From: Apostichopus japonicus
Taxonomy: Eukaryota > Echinodermata > Holothuroidea > Aspidochirotida > Stichopodidae
Direction: 5' to 3'
Assembly: GCF_037975245.1 (NCBI RefSeq)
Contig: NC_092575.1
Span: 18,685,841 to 18,749,840 of the forward strand
Length of the DNA: 64,000 bases
Under the pieces are notes generated by a model that worked only from the letters and a program-made list of their open reading frames with translations, searched no databases and had not been told where the DNA came from. Shown one piece after another: positions 36,570 to 64,000 of the stretch. A program made the position numbers and the translations under genes. Position 1 is the first letter of the stretch. Every line of letters begins with the position of its first letter.

Positions 36570-39500
36570 ATGCCCAGTGTGCAGCCTTCAAGTTGACCAG
36601 TTATGATACCTGCAATTGCTGAAGGTTTCTCCCATCTGGTTCACACCTGTTAAATTCTTCTTACTGCATCTAAACTCACTTATTTGTTGGTCACACCATT
36701 TGATGCAGGGAAGTCTTATGTACTATTTTTCTGTTATTTGATAATGATCTCCTTGTTACCCAAACTTTTGGAATCATCTGTTCTGCCATTTTTTTATCGA
36801 AAGGAAAATCCCATAGGAACTGTTGCCCAGACAACCATGTTTCATGTACACTTCTGCATCCAGTGGTACGTCTTCCGTGTACACAAGTGTGGGATTTCAA
36901 CGGATCTATATAGCGTTATCTGTGCTTTGTGTAGTTTTATCTGTGATCTCAGGGCAGGAACTAAGTGGAGGCCTTGATAACTGTGGTTTCTATCTAAATG
37001 ATGTCGAAATATTCTAACAAAATGTTCATTCGTTATGGTTGATGACCTTTTGACATTACACAAAAGAAGTCAAGTAGCTCTAATGCACTAGAAGAAAATG
37101 TGTTTTCCATGACAATAATGTCACCAGCCCCCTATTTGAAGTCTTGACTTTGCCTTAAGTATATTTTGAAAAACAAGGAATCATTATTCTTAGTGCCATA
37201 TTTAACTATTTGGGTTTCCCAAATTGACCTGGACACTGGGGTTATAGCCCCTTGACCCCCCTGACCCTCTCATCAAGTCTAGATAAACCAATGGCAGAGC
37301 AGTCATTTTACATAATGGAGTTTAAGTGTGTCACTTTTGGAGGGTTTGCAACTTGAAGATATTGTTAGCAGGGAGCGTGCATTGGAAATGGAGAATTCTA
37401 TGGAACATATTCCCATAAAAGTATATCCCCCGGAGCTAAACTAGTCAAGTTTCAGTTTAAAATAATCCAGAAGGTGTTTGTTACTTGAATCTGCAGTCAT
37501 TGTTTGGGTTTCATTGCCTTTGACTTATCTTCCTTGATAGAGGAATGTGTCTTGATTAGAAATGCTTGGTGTGTAAGGATTACTGTTAAGTAACCTTGAA
37601 ACGATAAACAATGCTTTCACTAAGTATAGTTTTGCTGATAATTATTACTATATTCTTATTTTTCACACTAAAGACCTACTAAATAATAAATTTTCTTTCG
37701 TCAAATTGATCAATTGTTTTTCACAGCAAGTAGAAATGATATAGAAATTGCATTCAAATCCAACAAAAGAGTAGCTAATAGTTTTGTCTGCGATGAACGT
37801 CACCAAAAATCGACATGACCGAACAAAACATTATTTTTTTCTTGGAATTTTGGAACTGAAAACTTGACAAGTTGTAAATTGAATGCAGTTCTGCTGTCAG
37901 AAAACAAAACAAAAGGCAAAAACTTAAGTATTGACCGATAGACACTTGTTCTGTATGTATAGGCTACTTATGTATTTCAAAATCATCACTTACTTCTTTC
38001 GTGAATTATTAATATTATGCAGCAGCTGATGAAATTATTGCATGTTTATACAGATTTACGTTGAACTACAGTAAAATTTGATCAAATGATCAGTAAATAC
38101 AAGAAAATATTTTACTTTTACTAATTCTCATTGTTAACCTGAAATATAGTACTCTGTGCAGTTGGAAAATTTAATTTGTGTTTCATATTTTACCTTTTCC
38201 TTATTGTGTGTGTTATAATGTATACCTAACCTTAAATTAAATTGATACATTGACAAGTGTGTGTGTGTTTGTTTTGTACTTTTGCTTTCTTTACAATTTT
38301 GTCAAATAGGCCTCAGAACTGGCTCTTGCCTGTACGTGTAAGAAAAATCCCTACCCCAATCACCCTCTTAATCCTCTTCCTCTACATGCCCTTCCTCTAC
38401 ATCCTCTCCCTCTACATCCCCTTCCTCTACAACGCCTTCCTCTACGGTAGGTCTTGTCATATATCAATATGAGTATTCAATATGAGTGAGATATTAATAC
38501 CAAAGAACTGTTGATGAAGCGGTTAGCAATAAAGGGGCGCTGTTGAAGTACTTATTGAACCAACTACACTATCCTAGCGTCTAAGGAAACTATATTATCC
38601 CGTGTGATGGGATGCGTACTCAGTGTCAATTTTTTTTAGGCCTGTGGAGACGAAGAAGACCGATTGTGAGAGGGAAGGAGGGGGGGGGGGGTGGGAGGGT
38701 TGAGGATTGTTGGCAGGCAACTCCCCGACCATCTCCTGCGGTAGGCCTAAAGCACGTTCACTATGATATAATGTAGTGTCTATTACGGCTAATGAGACTA
38801 GTGAAAATATGGCGTCCGCAGTGCACACTCATCATAAGTGATTTCGTAATTTCATGATATCAATGGAACCGTTTGGACAATTTTTAGTCGCAACATTCTG
38901 TTCTGGATTATTCACCCCACCCCTCCCTCCCCATTTTCAACACCCCCCCCATACCACGAAAAAACAATCAAAATTAAAATAGGCACAACAGCGTGTCTAG
39001 ACCTTCCTGTAGTAGGCCTATAGTCTGTATTTATCAGAATGCATCATTTGACGTTAAAATGTTTTTTTTTTTGCCGGGGAAGGTCCCGGGACCTCCTAAC
39101 ATAGGACGGTCGATTTCAAGGGCAACACCCTTTCTTTTACAAAAACAACTTCCCGGATCCTCTCTATAACGATGATGTTGCGGGATATGTGGCAGGTGAA
39201 GGAAAATAGTGATTTACATAACCCGAACACGAATGCATGCAAAAGTATTACTTTCATTATGGAATGGGAAAGGAGGAGGAGGGATGCTGGCCTCGGAGGA
39301 AGGAGTGCTTATCCCTGGGGCCCCTGGCTAAGATGCTGAATCGATCCTGGTGACTGCCAAAGCTTGTGAATCGCGTCTCGTTCCAATATGTAAAATTTCG
39401 TCTTGAAGCAGTCAAAAGATGTTAATATAGAAAACACAACTCAAGAAACTCAAGTAACCATATATGCTCTTAACCATATATACACTTAGCCATACACTTA

Positions 39501-40790
39501 ACCAAATATGCTTAACCATATATGTTCTTAACCATATATGCTCATAACCATATATTTATGCTTCACTTAACCATATATGCTCCACATTGGCACCATGCAC
39601 CTCTTCTCCCAACTAGATTACTCTCCTCCTCTCGATCGCTTTCCAAAAATATTTCATCCGAATGTATTCATCTATTTGGAGCAATACTGTAAATGAATAA
39701 ATGACAACCTAGCAGATAAGGCACAACGGACCTTTTTCAGCCAAGTTCTGCAATCGTAATAAAGATGTTTATACTCCTTCGTGTCCTCTGATTGGTGAAT
39801 TCAGTATGGCATTTCATAAACAATGGATGCGATATTTGTGTAAAATATATATCATATAGTAGAAATCGATACACTGTACATGCCATACAGCGCCTCCCAC
39901 TCCACGCCACCCCCCTCTCCCCCTCTCTCTCTTGACCCGGCGCCCTCCCAAATATCGTTTGAACTAAAGTTAACATACACTATTTTGTCGTATGACGAAT
40001 GGTCAACCTTTAAAAATGTTTTAACGGTTAGTAATTATACGATATATGTTGAGGCGTGCTGAACTAAAGAACTGGTGAAATTATTCTAAGGGATACTTAT
40101 TCTGTACAGATAGACAATTAAGCGACCTCCCGCATCAATGAGACGAGGTCCAAAAGAAGGGGTGTGACCCTTAAGTTTGTGGATCACTGACTGAAAGCAT
40201 TATTCGAAAAGATGTAATTTTCGATATTATCAAACACATTAGATGTATCTATAGCATTACATAAACACATAGTACTTTGTGCATGACGTATGTACGAGAT
40301 GTAATGTTATAACATATTATGCAGTATAATTGTATTGATTATTTCATATCAACCAAATTGATAAATGTTTATTTACCTTAAGCATATTATTATGATATTA
40401 ATCTTTAAACGTGCAATTAAGCTAATGTAAAGCTTCTGTGCAAATCCAGTCATATTATCTCGCAGCTTGCAGAATACCTGCAATCATCAAAATAAGGTTA
40501 TTAAAGGCCCTACAGTAAACCCTTGTATAATTTTACTATTATAATATTACACTATTATTATACTTATTTTCTATGTTAGAACTTTTACTATATATACAAA
40601 CAATCCAATATTGAAGATTCATAATTTTCCGCAATATTTGTTTTTCCCCGTCTCACCAGGCATCCAAATTAGACCAGAAAAATTAAAATGGTACGAGTTT
40701 AAATGTATGCAGTTAAATTACATCGATTGCAATTGGGTGGGACGATATTACAGTGGATTATTTACATGTCGTACCGAACGTTACAAGATA
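36570..40790. other. Intergenic stretch, no gene recognised
   Basis: Between GST gene C and the end of the rolling-stone-like gene. I see only low-complexity features: a CTTCCTCTACATCCC minisatellite at 38370-38445, a G run at 38680-38691, C runs at 38917-38949, and a minisatellite of CTTAACCATATATG units at 39440-39590. Open frames are short and coincide with these tracts. Confidence 0.5.
39440..39590. repeat. Minisatellite of CTTAACCATATATG-like units
   Basis: Roughly nine units of 14-18 bp, each centred on AACCATATAT, are in tandem with variable spacers. No coding capacity. Confidence 0.8.
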
Positions 40791-40791
40791 C

Positions 40792-52571
<11,780 letters not shown>

Positions 52572-53084
52572 AATTTTCCAAAATTCCGAAGCCAACCATC
52601 AGCTTTCTGTTGTTAAAAATCTTTATTACACTAAAAGTGCATTAGCTGGTCTGTATGCACTGCAGATCTGAAAGCAATATGTTAAAAGCACGTTGACGAC
52701 GGTAACTATATAAATTAGACATTGAGTTTTGTGTAGTACAGCGTACGGCTGAATAAATAGGCTTATATGTACAAAATACAAAAAAAAATGTACAGTGGGG
52801 TGTACGTAGGATTCGATGTAATTAAATAAAAAAATCCTTAGGCCGTTTTGTGACAATCTGCTTTAACGGTTCAATAGTCGATATGGCTTGTTGGTTGGAA
52901 TGAATGGGAAAAGATTTGGCTATAAGGAGGTCAGTTGTTCAAAGTGCTGTGGGAAGTATGCCTGGGATATTGGTATTGTCCCCGTATTAGTAGATATATA
53001 AAGAAGCGTATATGGTAGTAGGCGTTTGTAGGCTGTATGACTATGACATAGAGAGGTGGGACCATAGTGGACCTACTCAAGAAC

Positions 53085-53262
53085 ACTCTGGCTAAGGTCA
53101 TGTGTGACATTATGTTCCCCTTGTATAGGGAAACCGTGATACACACCGGACGATGATCGTACATGGGCGGACTGGGGTTGAGAGCGGATCACTAGTGGAT
53201 CAATTGCTTGGGTTTATCGTGTCCTGGTTCTTTCTTGGGGTTGAATTTTCTTAAAAATTATC
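53085..53262 (+). mobile_element. U2 snRNA-like headed repeat, copy 2
   Basis: It starts with a diverged CTCTGGCTAAGGTCATGTGT head (compare U2 TTGGCTAAGATCAAGTGT), then the TTCCCC..GGGAA hairpin, CACACCGGACGATGATCG, GGCGGACTGGGGTTGAGAGC, and a GGTTCTTTCTTGGGGT tail block. The body clearly matches the copy at 54433. Confidence 0.65.
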
Positions 53263-54432
53263 AAGAAAACGTCTCGTTTTATTTTCAGTAAATATGTTGC
53301 ACTCACGTTTCTGCAGTTATTAAATTAATATGACAATATTGCTGTTTATCCTTTAAGAGCACAACTACCTTTGATATACACTTTGAGTTCGGTAAACTAT
53401 AAATGAATTATATGTATAAAAATGTTCTAACTGTTACCAAATTTGGATTCCACCAGAAGTGTATAGGTAAAATGTCAAAGTTGGAGGGGAGGGGGCCAAA
53501 AAAAATATCCCCGATTGATTTAGGTAGGAAGTTAAACTTTTATGGAACGGCGAAATAATATTATAATGGGGGAGGACTGCCCTGGTGCCATTTATTAAAC
53601 CCGACTCTTTTGCAGTGAGGGGGTCTGGGGTCCACCCCACTTTTTTTTTAAATTGTATACGTCAAATAGTGTATTCTGACGCAAAGACTTTAATTTATAG
53701 GTTTATAGAAGTAGCACTACAAACGGAAGATTATGCTAATAAAAAATAATAAGTTCAAACATTTCCCGGACTGATTGAGGTAGTCACCAGAGTATTGTGA
53801 AAGGATCAGATGCGAATGAAGTATTTCATAAAGAAGGGACTCCCATGAAGGAGTGTCTTCCCCTCCCCGACCCCCAATAAACTAAAAAGTAAATATTGTA
53901 TAAAAAAATAATAATAATAACATTTCCTCCGACAGATTTAGGTAGGAGACTGATCCTTTATGAGAGGGCCAAAAGTTAACCATTATAAAGGAGGTGGTTG
54001 CTCCACTGGGGTCATTCAAACCGCAAAAGTAGTTTAAAACGCATTTTGATTATAAATACTTTGTGTGCGGTTGCAATCTAGGGGGATGGTAAACCTTTCT
54101 TAGTGGTCCAATTTTATCTCGACTGAATGCAAAATAATATACTACACACCACTTTATAATAAGAGAGAGGGTACAATGGACAGCCCTACATATATAACAC
54201 TCATTCCTGAAGTTGAAGATTTCCCATTGCTAACTCTCAGTATGCTACAAACAGTCCTATTCTTCAATTGTTCTTACCCTACTGGCGTTCTATATACCAT
54301 ACAGTAGGATTAGAGACCCGAGTATAATTCGTCCACCACGTTACCACTTTAGCATTCAGTCATTTTATTGAAGTATGTTATTTACGGTGATTAAACAAAC
54401 ATCAGACGTAGTTAAACCATAAGGAGCCACTT

Positions 54433-54632
54433 ATACGCTTCTCGGGGTTTTGGCTAAGATCATGTGTTGTATATGTTCCCTTTCCAGGGGAATGGTGTTG
54501 CACACCTGACGATGATCACACAGTCACAGTCCAGAAGCAAGGGGACTGGGGCTGAGAGCGGATCAGTCGTTCGGTAGTTTGGTTTTCGTGCCCAGGTTCT
54601 TTCCTGGGTGACTTTTCCTAAAAAGTACTGAT
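54433..54632 (+). mobile_element. U2 snRNA-like headed repeat, copy 3
   Basis: The first about 45 bases (TACGCTTCTCGG, then TTTTGGCTAAGATCATGTGT, then GTATATGTTC) follow the U2 snRNA 5' end with about six differences. After that the sequence leaves U2. There is a TTCCCTTTCCAGGGGAA hairpin, CACCTGACGATGATCACAC, GGGGACTGGGGCTGAGAGCG and a GGTTCTTTCCTGGGTG tail block, shared with copies 1 and 2. Confidence 0.75.
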
Positions 54633-55230
54633 ACGTGTGAACAAACGAAACGAAAGACCATAAGGACCTCTGTCACTCTCTCCATCTATACTTCTGTGTG
54701 TATGTAAACATCCATTGTACATTAGTAATTTAAGAGTCTTGAAATCAAATCAGCCTGCATACCTTCAAAACTGTCATTCAAGATAGAGACCGAGCACAAA
54801 CACAAAACAACTAGATCCATCACTCACAGTCTCCTTACACTGAGACTGTAACCGTGTTGCCATGACTACGATGTTACGTTCAAACATGTTACGCCCATTA
54901 TTTTTTTTTATTATTACTTTTATAGTTTAATTGTTTGAAGTGTTTTTATTATCGAGCATTTCACTAAATCAATTCAGCTTTTTCATACATCAGCGAGTTG
55001 CATACACGATTACTGTTTAACAAAATCTCAAGAGCCAAACAAGATCGAATGGTCAATGTAAGTCCGTTCCCAATCTACACAAATATCCTTAAGGTATGTC
55101 AAGATTTAAGTTTGCATGTCGACAAAATAAAACAAATAAACTCTTCAAGGGTTGAATACTTTCATGTTTTCGTCTCGACTAAAGATGAGCTTATAGCTCT
55201 GTTGAACGTGGTGCCGCGTCTCTTACTGTA

Positions 55231-55240
55231 GGTATATAAC
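55231..55240 (+). promoter_or_regulatory. Candidate TATA box of the CBM2 gene
   Basis: GGTATATAAC lies 60 bases upstream of the proposed ATG at 55298. It is followed by TGACGTTTTGATGACGC-like sequence with TGACG half-sites. Position and sequence suit a core promoter with a 5'UTR of about 35 bases, but no initiator is obvious. Confidence 0.4.
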
Positions 55241-55297
55241 GTCAGTTTTGATGACGCGGCGAGTGAGATAGAACAGTTCTGGATAGATAGGGCTAAT

Positions 55298-61719
<6,422 letters not shown>

Positions 61720-62660
61720 TTATTTATGAAGTCAGGGGAGCAGTTATAGGTCAAAGGTCATTTCTGTTATATTTATAACTCGTCTTGATCATGACTACAT
61801 CATAGATTTGGTCATATCCCAGTATGTTCTTCGAGCATAGTACATATTTTTCACTATAGCAAGTATAGGAGTCAAAACTCCACGTTCTTATTTTGAAGAA
61901 AAAAAAATCCTCTCTACCTTAGAAATTAAGAAAGTTATGTTACTTTATTAGCCAATCTTAATTTACCTTTCGGTTGATCGATTGGTTAACCAAGTAATGT
62001 TTTTTATTTATCTGAACTGATTCCATTCTGATCAATTTTTTTTATCGATAAATCAATGACGATATAAATTGTAAACATAGCCTACTTACTTAATGGTATA
62101 GTTTGTTTGTTTTTATCTGGTTTGTCTTTTACATCACCAGACTTTGACCAGTAAGTTATAGAAGGCATCGCTTCCTCTTATGCTACCTCTATAATCACCT
62201 AATCATTCTAGATCCATAACTCTCGGAGGAAATTAATCTACCCAGAGTGTCAGAAGAACCTATGATTGCGTGCATGGAAATGGATAAAGACCCCTTACAG
62301 ATGATATCCTGTTTTCCCGCCAAATTAGTTGGTTGCTAAGCGTCATTTAAATCACGGACGTATAATTAGGCTAGCTAAGATTTGAAGTTGTTCTTGACAA
62401 TCACATTAGTGAAGTATTAACGAAATCATTAATCAGCTCAGCATGAAGTATTTTGTTGTTGTTGTTTTGTACCATAATCTTTCTTAATTCGTTCACGTGA
62501 TTCTTCTCATTTATATTAAACATTCAAAATTTAATGAAAAACGCCTGGTCGATAATCAACACCTCTCATAATAGTTGTCGGATGAGCGGTTTGGACAAGT
62601 ACAGTTGAAAGGGCAGATAGAAAGGTTCAAATTAGTCATGGGGTAGGGACAAGGTAAAGG
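61720..62660. other. 3' flank of the CBM2 gene, no feature recognised
   Basis: AT-rich sequence without a recognisable frame or repeat. No canonical AATAAA occurs in the first 200 bases after the stop. Confidence 0.4.
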
Positions 62661-62662
62661 AA

Positions 62663-62955
62663 ATTCATCACCATCACCATCGACATCACCATCACCATAA
62701 CCATCACACCACCATCACCATCGCCATTGCCATAGCCATCACCATCACCATCACCACCACCACCACTATCACGATCACCATCACCATCACAATCACCAAC
62801 ACCACCACCACCATCACCATCATCACCACCATCACCACCATTACCATCACAACCACCCCCACCATCACCATCATCATCACCACCACCACCACCATCACCA
62901 TCGTCATCTTCATCATCGTCGCCTTCATCGCCGTCGTCGCCGTCATCTTCATGAC
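62663..62955. repeat. (CAT)n/(CAC)n trinucleotide microsatellite
   Basis: About 95 consecutive CAT, CAC or CGT/CGC triplets with few interruptions. The Met/Val-rich minus frame here is a repeat artefact. Confidence 0.95.
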
Positions 62956-63160
62956 GTCAGCGTCATGTGGCTACAACAGAATTCAAACAAGTTATGTCAC
63001 ACATACAAGTCTTGCAATTGCTTTACACAGTTTTAAGATCAAAATGTACACGCAATCCCATCAAATCAAGAATAAACCAATGTGAATGAGATCCTGATTG
63101 TGATGATGAACAACTACATTCAACAGTAAAGAAAAATGTTATTTATTAATCCAGTTCAGG

Positions 63161-63166
<6 letters not shown>

Positions 63167-63233
<67 letters not shown>
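63167..63233. repeat. (TA)n microsatellite
   Basis: About 67 bp of TA, just beyond the 3' end of the Penelope-like element. Confidence 0.97.
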
Positions 63234-63235
<2 letters not shown>

Positions 63236-63351
63236 AATAACGGAAAAACTGTTAAACAACTATGCTGCATTTAGAGAAAGGCTGGATCTCGAGTGAGATA
63301 CAATAATTGAATTAGGTAAGTGATTGGAAGTAAAACAGCCAATGTTTGGTT

Positions 63352-63402
63352 TTTGCAGAGCTTTCGAGCAAAACTAGCTCTTCTTCAGTGCATGATCACC
63401 GA
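63352..63402 (-). ncRNA. Candidate hammerhead ribozyme in the Penelope-like element
   Basis: Minus strand, about 63395 downwards: TGCA, then core CTGAAGA (consensus CTGANGA), then stem-loop GAGC-TAGTTTT-GCTC, then GAAA, then GCTC, then TGCA. The two TGCA blocks can form helix I. The AGCT formed by the last A of GAAA and GCT is self-complementary, as in hammerheads with a minimal helix III that act as dimers. CTC fits the NUH cleavage triplet. Hammerheads are an established component of Penelope-like element terminal repeats, and this motif lies about 150 bases 3' of the ORF stop. Activity is an inference. Confidence 0.55.
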
Positions 63403-63546
63403 AAGTGACAAGGAGTAGCAGGAATTGAAACTCTTTTATAGGGGAGATGTCGGCATGGTTGTTAAGTCAAAGCGACTTGCTGATTTCTGCTGAATTGAGC
63501 AGAAGTTTTTAGAAATTCGGATTATTTTAATCCGCGTCGGATTATT

Positions 63547-64000
63547 TTAATCCGATTCCGTCGTAATTGTAAAGGAATTGTTTTGGTTTATCTGGGACGG
63601 CAAATCGTTTCTGATGTTTAAACCGAATGGTGCCGTGGTCTTTAGGTTTAGTTCCCAGAAATTTTCTTTCGCTTTCCTAGATTTATATGTCCAAGAATCG
63701 TTCTGGTCAATGGCAATAACACGCAAATTCTCAATTGAATGATTTTGGAGATTGAAGTGATTTGCAACAGGTTGGTAGATCTTTTTTGTTTTGATCGCCG
63801 ATCTATGTTGTGTCATTCTCATTCTAAGAGTGTTTTTTGACTCTCCAATGTATTGTAAGTTACAAATATTGCAGTAGATGAGGTAAATGACATTTTTGGA
63901 TAGGCAGTTAATTTTTTGCCGAATTTGGAACGTGCGTTTGGTTTGGTTGCTCTGAAAGGCCCCGGTCGAATCGACAAGTAAGCACGTTTTGCAATTTTGT
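63547..64000 (-). mobile_element. Penelope-like retroelement, GIY-YIG endonuclease end (runs off the window)
   Basis: A minus-strand frame is open from the window edge to the stop at 63547. It reads a Cys pair (CKTC), then KINCLSKNVIYLIYCNICNL, then QYIGESKNTLRMRMTQHRSA, then VANHFNLQNHS, then a basic/aromatic tail. The NVIYLIYCxxC..QYIGES..LR.R...HR order is that of the GIY-YIG endonuclease domain C-terminal to the reverse transcriptase in Penelope-like elements. The reverse transcriptase itself would lie beyond 64000. The visible part has no stop or frameshift, so this copy may be young. Confidence 0.9.

Larger units (their letters stand above)
52572..55297. promoter_or_regulatory. Region between two divergent genes, containing two U2-headed repeats
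   Basis: This 2.7-kb interval separates the start codons of the rolling-stone-like gene (minus) and the CBM2 gene (plus), so both promoters should be here. Apart from the two U2-headed repeats and diverged repeats with runs of A or G (53440-54010) I recognise nothing. The plus-strand frame 54998-55231 is unrecognised. Confidence 0.4.

Noticed and set aside
54433-54632. A U2 snRNA gene
   Set aside because: Only the first about 45 bases resemble U2. The Sm site and later stems are absent, and two other copies share the same non-U2 body.
54840-54880. Minus-strand ATG followed by 12 codons (MATRLQSQCKET) and a GTGAGT donor, tested as first exon of the rolling-stone-like gene
   Set aside because: The exon at 52506-52571 joins in phase and completes the family SQW motif, whereas this one does not, so it was not used.
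62704-62952. Met/Val-rich minus-strand frame
   Set aside because: Pure artefact of the (CAT)n/(CAC)n microsatellite.

Overview
This is eukaryotic, metazoan DNA. Genes are split into short exons with GT..AG introns, the intergenic space is AT-rich, and the window is dense with (TA)n microsatellites, homopolymer G/C tracts, hAT-type MITEs, tRNA-derived SINEs, LINE remnants, a copia fragment and a Penelope-like element. The palindrome TAGGCCTA recurs, and theta-class GST, rolling-stone-like and CBM2-like genes occur together. This suggests a marine invertebrate, most likely a deuterostome and possibly an echinoderm. The species is an inference. All coding calls below come from reading exons, phases and splice sites by eye.

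Layout. (1) 1-26.9 kb: a segmental duplication. Positions 1-9185 recur at 17759-26948 in the same orientation, about 17.76 kb apart. Both copies carry parts of minus-strand theta-class glutathione S-transferase (GST) genes. The left copy holds an intact orphan exon 2 and a broken 3' half of a second gene (exons 4 and 5, exon 4 with a 1-base deletion). (2) 12.2-18.4 kb: GST gene A on the minus strand. Exons 2-5 are found and exon 1 is not. A 3.7-kb TIR element with ACGTACGT arrays sits in its last intron. (3) 25.2-31.2 kb: GST gene B, complete, minus strand, five exons, 231 codons before the stop. (4) 32.2-36.5 kb: GST gene C, complete, plus strand, five exons, also 231 aa, head to head with gene B. 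An orphan copy of its first exon lies 350 bp upstream. (5) 40.8-52.6 kb: a minus-strand rolling-stone-like multi-pass membrane protein in three exons (326 aa). Its 8.2-kb first intron holds a 6.4-kb transposon-like element (ends CACTG..CAGTG, TA on both sides). That element carries a multi-exon SAMD3-like gene that looks frameshifted. (6) 55.3-61.7 kb: a complete plus-strand gene for a predicted secreted 340-aa protein: signal peptide, CBM2-like domain, Ser/Thr linker, second CBM2-like domain. Both domains are split by a phase-0 intron at the same place. Its introns hold a copia fragment, an SINE interrupted by a 906-bp MULE-like element, and a LINE remnant. (7) 61.7-64 kb: microsatellites and the 3' end of a Penelope-like retroelement with a GIY-YIG endonuclease domain and a hammerhead-ribozyme-like motif.

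The GST genes form a local cluster that appears to have grown by unequal exchange. Exon lengths 115/88/157 and intron phases are conserved among members. The other genes have no visible functional link to the cluster. Notable repeat finds are a family of repeats headed by U2 snRNA-like sequence (three copies), eight MITE insertion sites (ten copies counting the duplication) of which seven show perfect or near-perfect 8-bp target-site duplications, and an array holding perfect nuclear-receptor DR1 motifs.
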